Assembly (NCBI GenBank): GCA_020161535.1
Contig: JAIUNW010000007.1
Location: forward strand, 173,990-237,989
Origin: Bacteroidota bacterium
Lineage (GTDB): Bacteria > Bacteroidota > Bacteroidia > Chitinophagales > Chitinophagaceae
Length of the DNA stretch: 64,000 bases
Direction of reading: 5' to 3'
The position numbers were made by a program, and so were the translations under genes. The notes below the pieces were generated by a model, which was not told the DNA's origin, ran no database searches, and was given only the letters and a program-made list of their open reading frames with translations. Every line of letters begins with the position of its first letter. Position 1 is the first letter of the stretch. Shown piece by piece: positions 27,887 to 36,517 of this stretch.

Positions 27887-29185
27887 GTGAAAAAAAGCAT
27901 TCAAGTAACCATAGCCCTGTTCATTTGCGCGCATTTACAAGCGCAGGAAAAGCCCGAAAACTGGAGTTTTCATTTTCAACTTACAACCGCCATGCAGGGA
28001 CATCCTGCATTTAAGGCGGCCTATTCTTCTACCAATAGCCTGGTAGATACCGCTGAACATGCACTGTCGCTCACCAGTACTTTCTATCTGGGTCGACGGC
28101 TTTGGCAAGGCGCTGAAATTTATTTCAATCCGGAGATCGCCGGCGGCAAGGGCATGAGTGCCGCAAGGGGTATTGCTGGTTTTACAAATGGTGAAACATT
28201 CAGGATCGGCGATCCTGAGCCGGCCTTGTATACCGCACGACTGTTTTTGCAGCAACAATTCAACCTCGGGCACAGTGATACTGTAGCAGTGGAGGCTGAT
28301 AAAAATCAATTGCGCGGCTACAGTTATCAAAAAGCTTTGTTCATTCGGGTGGGCAAATTTGCGCTCTCTGATTATTTCGACGACAACGCTGTTTCGCACG
28401 ACCCGCGGGTTAGTTTTATGAACTGGTCGCTCATGAGCAATGGCGCATGGGATTATCCAGCCAACACCCGCGGTTACACGTATTCTTTGATGACAGAAAT
28501 CATTTTGCCGCGCTGGGAGTTCAGAGCCGCTACTTCGATGGTACCATCGTTTGCCAACGGACCTTCCATTGATGCCCATTATTTCGAAGCGCATGCTGAA
28601 ACGGTGGAAGCAGCCCGAAAGTATAGTATCCGTAAGCAACCTGGTATGTTGCGCATATTGGTTTTCCGCAACAGCAGCAAAGCGCCCAACTACAAAGAAG
28701 CCACCGCTTCTGCAGCGAAAGATGTTATTTATGGAACAAACTATGGAAATATAAAATATGGTTTCGGTATCAGTGTCGATCAACAACTCAGTGCTGATCT
28801 CAATGTTTTTGCCCGGGCAAGTTGGAACGATGGCAAAACAGCCACCTGGGCTTTTACAGAAATAGACCGTAGCATAAGTGCCGGCTGCAGCCTTAGTGGC
28901 AGTAGTTGGCGACGTGGCGATGATAAACTGGGATTTGCTGTTGTTAGCAATGGCATTTCAGACGACCACGCTGCATTTGTAGCGAGTGGTGGCTATGGTT
29001 TTATCATCGGCGATGGGGCACTAAAAAGACGAGGTGCAGAAACCATTGGCGAGATATATTATAATGCAGCCTTGTTTCCGCATTGCTGGCTGACTGCAGA
29101 TTATCAATTGGTGAATAACCCGGCTTACAACAAAGACCGCGGACCAGTAAATGTATTTGCAGGACGAATACATATCAGTTTCTAA
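27887..29185 (+). CDS. OprB-family carbohydrate porin-like protein
   Basis: 432-aa outer-membrane beta-barrel, signal peptide ending LQAQ. The C-terminal half matches the OprB pattern: SNGISDDHAAFVASGGYGFI, IGDGAL, then DYQLVNNPAYNKDRGPV, ending in GRIHISF with the terminal aromatic residue typical of outer-membrane barrels. OprB proteins form sugar-selective pores. It is last in the series FG-GAP protein - haloperoxidase - porin and is closed by a strong terminator. The start is given by the signal peptide. The substrate is unknown. Confidence 0.8.
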   Translation: MKKSIQVTIALFICAHLQAQEKPENWSFHFQLTTAMQGHPAFKAAYSSTNSLVDTAEHALSLTSTFYLGRRLWQGAEIYFNPEIAGGKGMSAARGIAGFTNGETFRIGDPEPALYTARLFLQQQFNLGHSDTVAVEADKNQLRGYSYQKALFIRVGKFALSDYFDDNAVSHDPRVSFMNWSLMSNGAWDYPANTRGYTYSLMTEIILPRWEFRAATSMVPSFANGPSIDAHYFEAHAETVEAARKYSIRKQPGMLRILVFRNSSKAPNYKEATASAAKDVIYGTNYGNIKYGFGISVDQQLSADLNVFARASWNDGKTATWAFTEIDRSISAGCSLSGSSWRRGDDKLGFAVVSNGISDDHAAFVASGGYGFIIGDGALKRRGAETIGEIYYNAALFPHCWLTADYQLVNNPAYNKDRGPVNVFAGRIHISF

Positions 29186-29190
29186 AACAA

Positions 29191-29223
29191 AAAACGGCTG
29201 CTTCTTGAAGAAGCAACCGTTTT
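29191..29223. terminator. Bidirectional terminator between porin and SWIB genes
   Basis: Stem AAAACGG / CCGTTTT enclosing a second perfect stem TGCTTCTT / AAGAAGCA with a 1-nt centre. A and T tails on both sides suit the two converging genes. Confidence 0.9.
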
Positions 29224-29248
29224 AGCAGTAGCGCAAAAGCGCCATCAC

Positions 29249-29698
29249 TTATTTTACGTTGGCGCTCACCACTTTGGCGAGATCAAACATAGAGATCTGT
29301 GATTTGCCACCGAAAAGAACTTTCAGTTTCGCGTCAGCATTGATCATACGCTTGTTCTTGCTGTCTTGCAGGCCTTCTTTTTTGATGTAGTCCCAGATTT
29401 TCTTAACGATATCCGGACGAGACGCAGGTTTTGCACCAATTACGTCAGCAAGCGCTGCACTCGGCGTAAGCGGTGCCAGGAAAGCGGCGTTTGGCTTACG
29501 GGCAGATTTTTTCTTAGCTGCTTTTTTAGGAGCGGCTTTTTTGGGTGCGGCTTTCTTTGCAGCAGCCTTTTTAGGGGCGGCTTTTTTTGCAGCGGCTTTC
29601 TTAGGTGCGGCTTTTTTTGCAGCGGCTTTTTTCGGGGCTGCTTTCTTAGCAGCTTTCTTCGGAGCTGCCTTCTTTGCGGCTTTTTTTGCTGTGGCCAT
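29249..29698 (-). CDS. Histone H1-like lysine/alanine repeat protein with SWIB domain
   Basis: 149-aa basic protein. Residues about 4-66 are tandem AKKAAPKK repeats, like the C-terminal tail of eukaryotic H1 or bacterial HU-like histones, and would coat DNA. Residues about 72-148 form a SWIB/MDM2 domain (LADVIGAKPASRPDIVKKIW, then MFDLAKVV). The fusion of a histone-like tail with SWIB is known in Bacteroidota and Chlamydia; the role is probably chromosome organisation, but this is inferred. It is a single gene with its own upstream region. The repeats make this region prone to length change. Confidence 0.9.
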   Translation of the reverse strand: MATAKKAAKKAAPKKAAKKAAPKKAAAKKAAPKKAAAKKAAPKKAAAKKAAPKKAAPKKAAKKKSARKPNAAFLAPLTPSAALADVIGAKPASRPDIVKKIWDYIKKEGLQDSKNKRMINADAKLKVLFGGKSQISMFDLAKVVSANVK

Positions 29699-30049
29699 TT
29701 TGTGTAGAATTTATATGAGTAAAGTAACTGTAATTCAGCTAATGTAATTGAAAAAAATCACACGGAATATTTAAGTTGATCACGAACGTGAATAAGGTGT
29801 GAACTAAATCAAACGCACATTCAACTTACTTTTAAAAATTCGAAATGATAATTTTGATTGCGCTCGCAATAATCTGATAATCAATGTATTATAACACAAA
29901 TTATATTCGTTGCTTTTTCTTGACGGTTGGTCCATCATGCAGTTGCAATACACAACACATCTACTTCATTACATGGAAAATTCTCGTTTTCCCTCGGAAA
30001 ACAAGGTCGAATGACGAAATTACAAACTGGTAAAAACCAAAAACACACA
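29699..30049. other. Gene-free spacer, divergent promoter region
   Basis: 351-nt A/T-rich spacer between the divergent SWIB and MmcQ/YjbR genes. It should hold both promoters, but no clear TAnnTTTG box with a -33 element was found for either. Short open frames across it show no convincing coding character. No repeats or RNA genes are recognised. Confidence 0.5.
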
Positions 30050-30394
30050 ATGAACTTCGATCGATTTCGCGCGATTTGCCTCGGATTTCCCCTTGTTTCA
30101 GAAGAATTTCCCTTTGGTCCGGAGACGGTTGTATATAAGGTTGGCGGCAAAATTTTTGCACTGGCGGGTATTGATTTATTTGAAAGCATCAACCTAAAAT
30201 GCGACCCTGAAAAGGCACTGGAATTAAGAGAAGCATTCGAAGCAGTGAAGCCAGGTTATCACATGAATAAAAAGCATTGGAATACGGTGCTGATGGATCA
30301 TTCCATACCTGATAAAACTATCAATGGCTGGATAGAAGAATCCTATCAACTTGTTGTCGCAAAATTGCCCGGCAAAAAGAGTAAAAATAAATAG
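30050..30394 (+). CDS. MmcQ/YjbR family protein
   Basis: 114-aa protein of the MmcQ/YjbR family (CyaY-like fold with a double-wing DNA-binding feature). Family marks: FPFGPETVVYKVGGKIFAL (about 20-38), INLKCDPEKALELRE and GYHMNKKHWNTVLMD. Cellular role is not established; DNA binding is suggested from structure. The ATG at 30050 fits the family N terminus MNFDRFR; an open frame extends upstream to 29927 but that part is not family-like. It converges on rmlD with a gap of 4 nt. Confidence 0.85.
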   Translation: MNFDRFRAICLGFPLVSEEFPFGPETVVYKVGGKIFALAGIDLFESINLKCDPEKALELREAFEAVKPGYHMNKKHWNTVLMDHSIPDKTINGWIEESYQLVVAKLPGKKSKNK

Positions 30395-30398
30395 TGAA

Positions 30399-31286
30399 TT
30401 ATTTCGCCAACAGCTGTTGTATCTGCAACAAACAGGTTTGTAAACTGTCTTGCCAGGCAAAACCAGTGAGGTGAAATGTGTTCTTGATTTTTGTTTTATC
30501 AAAAACACTATAAGCGGGCCGTTTAGCCGGCGTTGGGTATGCACTGGAAGGGATTGGCTTCACTTCGCATTTGCTGCCACTCATGGTAGCTATTGCTTTC
30601 GCAAAATCAAACCAGGAAATGGCGCCTTCGTTTGAGTAATGATAAATACCCCCGTATTTGCTTTCGTCTTTCTCGCTTTCCAAGAAAAGCACAATATCAA
30701 GTATTGCCTTTGCCAGGTCTGCTGCGTAGGTAGGTGTGCCCATCTGGTCGTTCACTACATTCAGGGTGGGCCTGTCTGCCATCAGGCGCAACATGGTCTT
30801 CACAAAATTGTTTCCAAAGCTAGAATACACCCAAGATGTTCGGATCACCATTGATCCCGGTGCGAGGGTGAGCGCAAGTTCTTCACCGCGCTGTTTGGTT
30901 GATCCATATACACTCAGCGGCTTTACGGGCTGGTCTTCTTTGATGGGTTGGGTTGCGGTGCCATCAAATACATAATCCGTTGAAATATGAATGAAGCGGG
31001 TGCCCTGTTTTGCGGAGGCTGTTGCCAGGTAACCAACCGCACTGGCATTGGCGGCAAAGGCTTTTTCCGTTTCCGTTTCTGCTTTGTCAACCGCTGTGTA
31101 AGCGGCGCAGTTGATACAATAGTCAGGTTTATTCTCTTCGAACCAGGCCTCCACGGCCGACGCATCGGTGATGTTCAGCGAACTGCTGTCCATAAAATGA
31201 AACTGGAGTGTCGGGTAAAGCGGCGCAAGTACCTGGAGCTCACTACCCAGTTGTCCGCGGGAACCGGTAACCAATACTGACGGCAT
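30399..31286 (-). CDS. rfbD: dTDP-4-dehydrorhamnose reductase
   Basis: Last step of dTDP-L-rhamnose synthesis, an NADPH-dependent reduction. The 295-aa short-chain dehydrogenase has GSRGQLGSEL (7-16), the INCAAYTAVDKAE segment that is highly diagnostic of RmlD, and the active-site YGSTKQRGE (Tyr and Lys about 128 and 132). It is the last gene of the nucleotide-sugar operon and lies 3 nt downstream of rmlC. No defect is seen. Confidence 0.95.
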   Translation of the reverse strand: MPSVLVTGSRGQLGSELQVLAPLYPTLQFHFMDSSSLNITDASAVEAWFEENKPDYCINCAAYTAVDKAETETEKAFAANASAVGYLATASAKQGTRFIHISTDYVFDGTATQPIKEDQPVKPLSVYGSTKQRGEELALTLAPGSMVIRTSWVYSSFGNNFVKTMLRLMADRPTLNVVNDQMGTPTYAADLAKAILDIVLFLESEKDESKYGGIYHYSNEGAISWFDFAKAIATMSGSKCEVKPIPSSAYPTPAKRPAYSVFDKTKIKNTFHLTGFAWQDSLQTCLLQIQQLLAK

Positions 31287-31289
31287 AAC

Positions 31290-31844
31290 TTAGAATTGAA
31301 ACGGATGATCAACATCTGCAAAGGGCGGGTTCACCAGGTCTTTTTCTGACATGATCATTTTATCGGCCGGAATTTTCCAATCGATATTCAGCGCCGGGTC
31401 ATTTACCATGACACTGCCTTCACTTTCTTTACTGTAGAAATGATCACACTTATACAACACCTCGGCTGTTTCACTCAGCACAGAGTATCCATGTGCAAAT
31501 CCTTTCGGTACCAATAACTGCAGCTTATTCTCGGCACTCAGTTCAATGCTGAACACTTTCCCAAAACTGGGTGAACCTTTCCGGCAATCGACCACCACAT
31601 CCAGAATCTTGCCTTCCAGTGCCCGAATCAGTTTGGTTTGTGGAAAGGGGTCTTTTTGGTAATGCAGTCCTCTAACCACACCATAAGAAGAACGCGCCTG
31701 GTTGTCTTGCACAAAAACGATGTCAATGCCATTGGCTTTGAAATTGCGCGCGCTGTATGACTCAAAGAAATAACCTCGGCTATCGCCAAACAGCTTCGGT
31801 TCAATAACCAACAAGCCGGGAAAATCTGTTTTAGTTACCTGCAT
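31290..31844 (-). CDS. rfbC: dTDP-4-dehydrorhamnose 3,5-epimerase
   Basis: 184-aa cupin-fold epimerase of the dTDP-L-rhamnose pathway. Motifs: GDSRGYFFESY, FVQDNQARSSYGVVRGLHYQ with the active-site His, and PKGFAHGYSVLSETAEVLYKC. The ATG at 31844 (MQVTKTDFPG) is chosen because upstream in-frame sequence lies inside rmlB. It starts 2 nt after the rmlB stop and ends 3 nt before rmlD. Confidence 0.95.
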   Translation of the reverse strand: MQVTKTDFPGLLVIEPKLFGDSRGYFFESYSARNFKANGIDIVFVQDNQARSSYGVVRGLHYQKDPFPQTKLIRALEGKILDVVVDCRKGSPSFGKVFSIELSAENKLQLLVPKGFAHGYSVLSETAEVLYKCDHFYSKESEGSVMVNDPALNIDWKIPADKMIMSEKDLVNPPFADVDHPFQF

Positions 31845-31846
31845 AA

Positions 31847-32911
31847 TTAACGATGGTCGTATTGGTTTTCGTAATATTTCTTGTAGTCGCCACTGGTCAC
31901 ATGTTTGATCCATTCTGTATTCGCCAGGTACCAGTCGACCGTTTTTGCCAACCCTTCTTCAAATTGCAGTGATGGTTTCCAACCCAATTCTTTATTGAGT
32001 TTGCTGGCATCGATGGCATAACGGAGATCATGACCAGGTCGATCGGTTACATAGGTAATCAGGCTGGCAGATTCACCGGGTTGGCGATCCAGTTTCTCGT
32101 CCATAATCTTACAAAGCAAATGCACCAGGTCAATATTGGTCCATTCGTTAAAGCCGCCTACATTGTATTTCTCCCCCTGTTTGCCGTGGTGAAAGATGGT
32201 ATCGATGGCAGAAGCATGGTCTTCAACAAAAAGCCAGTCGCGCACATTCTCGCCCTTGCCATATACCGGCAGTGGCTTGCGATTGATGATATTGTTGATC
32301 ATTAACGGAATCAGCTTCTCCGGAAAATGATATGACCCGTAGTTATTGGAGCAATTACTCATGATCACCGGAAAATGATAGGTATGGTAATACGCCATTA
32401 CAAAATGATCAGAAGAGGCTTTGGAAGCCGAATAGGGCGAGCGTGGGTCATAGGCTGTTTCTTCGGTAAAGAAACCCGTTTCACCCAAAGAACCATACAC
32501 TTCATCGGTTGATACATGGTAAAACAGTTTGCCTTCAAACTGTCCCTGCCAGGCGAGCCTTGCTACATTGAGCAGGTTGGCCGTACCCAGTACATTGGTT
32601 TTCACGAATTGCAAAGGATCAGCAATGCTGCGATCAACATGGCTTTCTGCCGCGAGGTGAATCACCGCATCTACCGCATATTTTTCAAACAAGGCCTTCA
32701 TCGCCGCTTCATCGGTAATATCGCCTTTCTCAAAAATATAATTCGGCGATTTCTCGATGTCCTTCAGGTTCTCGAGGTTACCGGCATAGGTTAATGCATC
32801 GAGGTTGATGATGGTATACTGTGGATACCGGGTCACCATTCGGCGCACCACATGTGATCCGATAAAACCGGCACCGCCGGTGATCACAATTGTTTTAGAT
32901 TCTTTACGCAT
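31847..32911 (-). CDS. rfbB: dTDP-glucose 4,6-dehydratase
   Basis: 354-aa extended SDR enzyme that turns dTDP-glucose into dTDP-4-keto-6-deoxyglucose. Seen: TGGAGFIGSHVVR near the N terminus, HLAAESHVDRSI, STDEVYGSLG and YSASKASSDH (active-site Tyr and Lys). The start ATG at 32911 shares its A with the TAA stop of the upstream gene (TAATG), which suggests coupled translation; a TTG at 32923 is a weaker alternative. rmlA, the thymidylyltransferase that makes the substrate, is not in this window. Confidence 0.95.
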   Translation of the reverse strand: MRKESKTIVITGGAGFIGSHVVRRMVTRYPQYTIINLDALTYAGNLENLKDIEKSPNYIFEKGDITDEAAMKALFEKYAVDAVIHLAAESHVDRSIADPLQFVKTNVLGTANLLNVARLAWQGQFEGKLFYHVSTDEVYGSLGETGFFTEETAYDPRSPYSASKASSDHFVMAYYHTYHFPVIMSNCSNNYGSYHFPEKLIPLMINNIINRKPLPVYGKGENVRDWLFVEDHASAIDTIFHHGKQGEKYNVGGFNEWTNIDLVHLLCKIMDEKLDRQPGESASLITYVTDRPGHDLRYAIDASKLNKELGWKPSLQFEEGLAKTVDWYLANTEWIKHVTSGDYKKYYENQYDHR

Positions 32912-34197
32912 TATAAACTCCAATATGGACGTGAATGAATTTTACTTCTGTATATGCCCTTCAGGTCTACTATCACCCCGTGTTGTTTGGTGATGGCAGC
33001 AAAATAGTTGTCGTCGAGATTGGTGTACGGCGCATGCGGAACCGTCACCACTACTGCATCGTACAAACCGGTCGGTGCTTCGCTCAGGGCCAATTCGTAT
33101 TCGTGGCTTACTTCCTCGCTCACGGCATAAGGATCAACAATGTCGACATCAATATTAAAAGCGCGCAATTCTGCCACCGTATCGGTGATCTTCGAATTCC
33201 GGATATCACTGACATTTTCCTTAAAAGTTACCCCCATCACCAACACCCGCGGATTGTCAGATTGCCGGAGTACGTACTTAATGATCTTCCGCGCCAGGTG
33301 TTTCGCCATATCATCATTGATATAACGGCTGGCGGCGATGACGCGACTTTGGTAACCCAGTGAAGCCGCTTTGTGTGTAAGGTAGTACGGGTCCACTCCA
33401 ATGCAATGCCCCCCTACCAAACCCGGGTAGAACTTCAAAAAATTCCATTTGGTGCCGGCCGCTTCAAGTACTTCGTAGGTGTTAATGCCAATGCGATCGA
33501 AGATCAGGCTCAGCTCATTCATCAACGCAATATTCATATCGCGCTGGGTATTTTCTACAATCTTACTGGCTTCAGCAACTTTGATCGACGAAGCACGGTG
33601 AACACCGGCATCTACTACCAGTTCATATACTTTCGCCACTTCATCGAGTGCAGCGGCGTTATTGCCCGACACTACTTTGACCACACTGCGCAGGGTGTTT
33701 TTTTTATCGCCGGGATTGATGCGTTCGGGCGAATAACCCAGGCTAAAATCCACCCCCATTTTGAGTCCTGATTGCTGTTCCAAAACCGGCAGACAATCTT
33801 CCTCCGTACAGCCGGGATAGGTGGTCGATTCATACACCACATAGTCTCCTTTCTTCAACACCGCGCCTATGGTAGCCGAGGCGGCCAGCAGAGGCTTCAG
33901 GTCGGGCACATTGTATTTGTCGACCGGCGTGGGTACTGCAACAATAAAAAACGATGCCTCTTTCAACAAATCGAGGTCGCTGGTAAAAACAATATCAACC
34001 CCTTTAAATTTCTCCGGCTCCACTTCTTTACTGGGATCGATGCCATTGCGCATCAGCTCCACCTTTTTCGGATTCACGTCGAAACCGATAACCGGTATTT
34101 TCCTGGCAAATTCTAGGGCAAGCGGCAAACCAACATAACCCAGTCCCACCACAGCCAGCTTCGACTTTTTGCCTGTTAAATCGGTGTAAACACTCAT
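32911..34197 (-). CDS. UDP-N-acetylhexosamine dehydrogenase (TviB/WbpO-like)
   Basis: 428-aa nucleotide-sugar dehydrogenase of the UDP-glucose/GDP-mannose dehydrogenase superfamily. N-terminal Rossmann [12 protein letters not shown], central [26 protein letters not shown], and the catalytic Cys in [22 protein letters not shown] and the overall pattern point to the TviB/WbpO group, which oxidises UDP-GalNAc or UDP-GlcNAc to the uronic acid, rather than Ugd. The stop overlaps the rmlB start (TAATG) and the start overlaps the UXS stop (ATGA). The exact sugar is uncertain. Confidence 0.88.
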   Translation of the reverse strand: MSVYTDLTGKKSKLAVVGLGYVGLPLALEFARKIPVIGFDVNPKKVELMRNGIDPSKEVEPEKFKGVDIVFTSDLDLLKEASFFIVAVPTPVDKYNVPDLKPLLAASATIGAVLKKGDYVVYESTTYPGCTEEDCLPVLEQQSGLKMGVDFSLGYSPERINPGDKKNTLRSVVKVVSGNNAAALDEVAKVYELVVDAGVHRASSIKVAEASKIVENTQRDMNIALMNELSLIFDRIGINTYEVLEAAGTKWNFLKFYPGLVGGHCIGVDPYYLTHKAASLGYQSRVIAASRYINDDMAKHLARKIIKYVLRQSDNPRVLVMGVTFKENVSDIRNSKITDTVAELRAFNIDVDIVDPYAVSEEVSHEYELALSEAPTGLYDAVVVTVPHAPYTNLDDNYFAAITKQHGVIVDLKGIYRSKIHSRPYWSL

Positions 34198-35180
34198 TTA
34201 TGCATGCTTTTAAACTCCTTCGGTTGCCGCAGCCATTCTTCGGGTGGCAACGACTTGAAATAATCGTAGGTGATCTTCACCCCCTCTGCCCTTTTAACGC
34301 TCGGCTCCCAGCCCAGCAACTCCTTTGCTTTGCTGATATCGGGCTTCCGCTGTTTCGGATCGTCTTTCGGCAGGGGCTTGTACACGATCTTTTGGGTAGT
34401 GCCAGTTAATTTTATGATCTCCTCCGCAAATTCTTTCAATGTAATCTCATCGGGGTTGCCAATGTTCACCGGGTAAGCATAATCACTCAGTAACAAGCGA
34501 TAGATGCCCTCCACCAGGTCGGCCACATAACAGAAGGAACGCGTTTGGGATCCATCGCCAAAAACCGTCAGGTCTTCACCACGCAAAGCCTGGCCGATGA
34601 ACGCCGGCAGGGCGCGACCATCATTCAATCGCATCCGCGGACCATACGTATTGAATATGCGCACGATCCTCGTCTCCACATGGTGAAAAGTATGATAGGC
34701 CATGGTGATCGATTCCATGAAACGTTTGGCTTCATCGTACACGCCCCGCGGACCAACCGGATTTACATTTCCCCAGTATTCTTCGGTTTGCGGATGCACC
34801 AGCGGATCACCATATACTTCTGAGGTTGAGGCAACCAACATTCGTGCATTTTTCGCCTTGGCCAAACCGAGGCAATTGTGCGTACCCAGGGCACCCACTT
34901 TCAATGTTTGGATGGGAATTTTCAGGTAGTCGATCGGACTCGCGGGCGAAGCGAAATGCAAAATATAATCCAGTTCTCCCGGCACATGAATGAACTTACT
35001 TACATCATGGTGATAGAATTCGAAATTCGACAACTTGAAAAGGTGCTCGATATTTCGCAAATCGCCCGTGATAAGATTGTCCATGCCAATAACATGGTAA
35101 CCTTCGGTGATAAAGCGATCACACAAATGTGATCCGAGAAAGCCGGCTGCGCCGGTAATCAATACTCTTTTTGCGGCCAT
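34194..35180 (-). CDS. UDP-glucuronate decarboxylase (UDP-xylose synthase)
   Basis: 328-aa extended SDR that decarboxylates UDP-glucuronate to UDP-xylose. Seen: [18 protein letters not shown], the diagnostic [20 protein letters not shown], and YDEAKRF (Tyr and Lys of the catalytic triad), with TYGPRM downstream. It uses the product of the ugd gene immediately upstream, so the two work in series. It overlaps the next gene by ATGA. Confidence 0.93.
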   Translation of the reverse strand: MAAKRVLITGAAGFLGSHLCDRFITEGYHVIGMDNLITGDLRNIEHLFKLSNFEFYHHDVSKFIHVPGELDYILHFASPASPIDYLKIPIQTLKVGALGTHNCLGLAKAKNARMLVASTSEVYGDPLVHPQTEEYWGNVNPVGPRGVYDEAKRFMESITMAYHTFHHVETRIVRIFNTYGPRMRLNDGRALPAFIGQALRGEDLTVFGDGSQTRSFCYVADLVEGIYRLLLSDYAYPVNIGNPDEITLKEFAEEIIKLTGTTQKIVYKPLPKDDPKQRKPDISKAKELLGWEPSVKRAEGVKITYDYFKSLPPEEWLRQPKEFKSMHK

Positions 35181-35197
35181 GAGGTATTATTCAGAGA

Positions 35198-36508
35198 TTA
35201 AAAAACTGGTTTGCGACCAATGCTTTCATAGTGAAAACCAAGTTCAGCGATGGCGGCCGTATCGAACAGGTTTCTTCCGTCGAAAATGGTTTTGTTCTTC
35301 AGGCTGGTAACAATTTTCAAAAAATCAGGGGTGCGGAATTCGTTCCATTCAGTAGCAATGATCAGCGCATCAGCACCTTTCAAGGCATCGTATTGGTTTT
35401 CGACAAAGCTGATTTTATCGCCCAACAATTGCTTTACATTCTTCATGGCTTCAGGGTCAAAGGCCGTTACGGTTGCCCCTGCCGCCAGCAGAGCATCGAT
35501 CATATACAAAGCCGGCGCTTCGCGAATATCATCTGTGTTCGGTTTGAATGCGAGGCCCCACAACGCGAAATGTTTTCCTTTGAGCTTATTGTCAAAATAG
35601 GCCTCGATCTTCGGCATCAGGTGCAGTTTCTGTTTCTCATTCACATCCATTACCGCGTTCAGAATTTTAAACTCATAGGCCACTTCGTTGGATGATTTTA
35701 CAAGGGCCTGCACATCTTTCGGGAAGCAGGAACCACCATAACCGATGCCCGGAAAAAGAAAGCGCTTCCCAATACGATCGTCACTGCCTATACCGCGACG
35801 AACCATGTCTACATCGGCATTCAGTTTCTCACACAACTGTGCAATTTCATTCATGAACGAAATCTTGGTGGCGAGAAATGAATTGGCTGCATATTTTGTC
35901 AACTCGGCCGAGCGCTCATCCATATAAATAACCGGGTTACCCGAACGAACAAACGGTGCATACAGATCGCCCATCAGTTTACGCGCGCGATCGCTGCTTA
36001 CGCCAATCACCACGCGATCGGGTTTCATGAAATCATCCACCGCAACACCTTCGCGCAAAAACTCCGGGTTTGATACTACATCAAATTCCACTTTCGCATT
36101 CTTTGCCACAGCCGCACGAACTTTTTCCGCCGTGCCCACCGGTACCGTGCTTTTATCAACCAATACTTTATAATCTTTCAGCAGTTTGCCAATGTCTTCT
36201 GCACAGCCCAAAACATATTTGAGGTCCGCAGAACCATCTTCTCCCGGAGGAGTAGGCAAAGCCAGAAAAACAATCTGCGCTTCTTCAATGCCCTCGGCCA
36301 GGTTGGTCGTGAACTTCAGGCGACCTTCTTTCAGGTTGCGCAGAAAAAGTTTTTCCAGTCCCGGCTCGTAAATAGTGATCTCACCTTTCGACAATTTCTC
36401 TACCTTACTCTTGTCGATATCAACACAAAAAACTTCATTTCCTGTTTCAGCAAAACAAGTTCCTGTTACCAACCCAACATATCCTGTTCCTACAACTGCA
36501 ATCTTCAT
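35198..36508 (-). CDS. ugd: UDP-glucose 6-dehydrogenase
   Basis: 436-aa enzyme that oxidises UDP-glucose to UDP-glucuronate with two NAD+. Motifs: IAVVGTGYVGLVTGTCFAE at the N terminus, STVPVGTAEKV, SNPEFLREGVAV, KYAANSFLATKISFMNE, and the catalytic Cys in GYGGSCFPKD. Separate from the TviB-like dehydrogenase two genes downstream, which has the GGHCIG signature. It lies 9 nt downstream of the DegT aminotransferase. Confidence 0.95.
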   Translation of the reverse strand: MKIAVVGTGYVGLVTGTCFAETGNEVFCVDIDKSKVEKLSKGEITIYEPGLEKLFLRNLKEGRLKFTTNLAEGIEEAQIVFLALPTPPGEDGSADLKYVLGCAEDIGKLLKDYKVLVDKSTVPVGTAEKVRAAVAKNAKVEFDVVSNPEFLREGVAVDDFMKPDRVVIGVSSDRARKLMGDLYAPFVRSGNPVIYMDERSAELTKYAANSFLATKISFMNEIAQLCEKLNADVDMVRRGIGSDDRIGKRFLFPGIGYGGSCFPKDVQALVKSSNEVAYEFKILNAVMDVNEKQKLHLMPKIEAYFDNKLKGKHFALWGLAFKPNTDDIREAPALYMIDALLAAGATVTAFDPEAMKNVKQLLGDKISFVENQYDALKGADALIIATEWNEFRTPDFLKIVTSLKNKTIFDGRNLFDTAAIAELGFHYESIGRKPVF

Positions 36509-36517
36509 ATTTAATGA

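Noticed and set aside
27935..28786. 283-codon open frame on the minus strand
   Set aside because: Antisense to the OprB-like porin gene.
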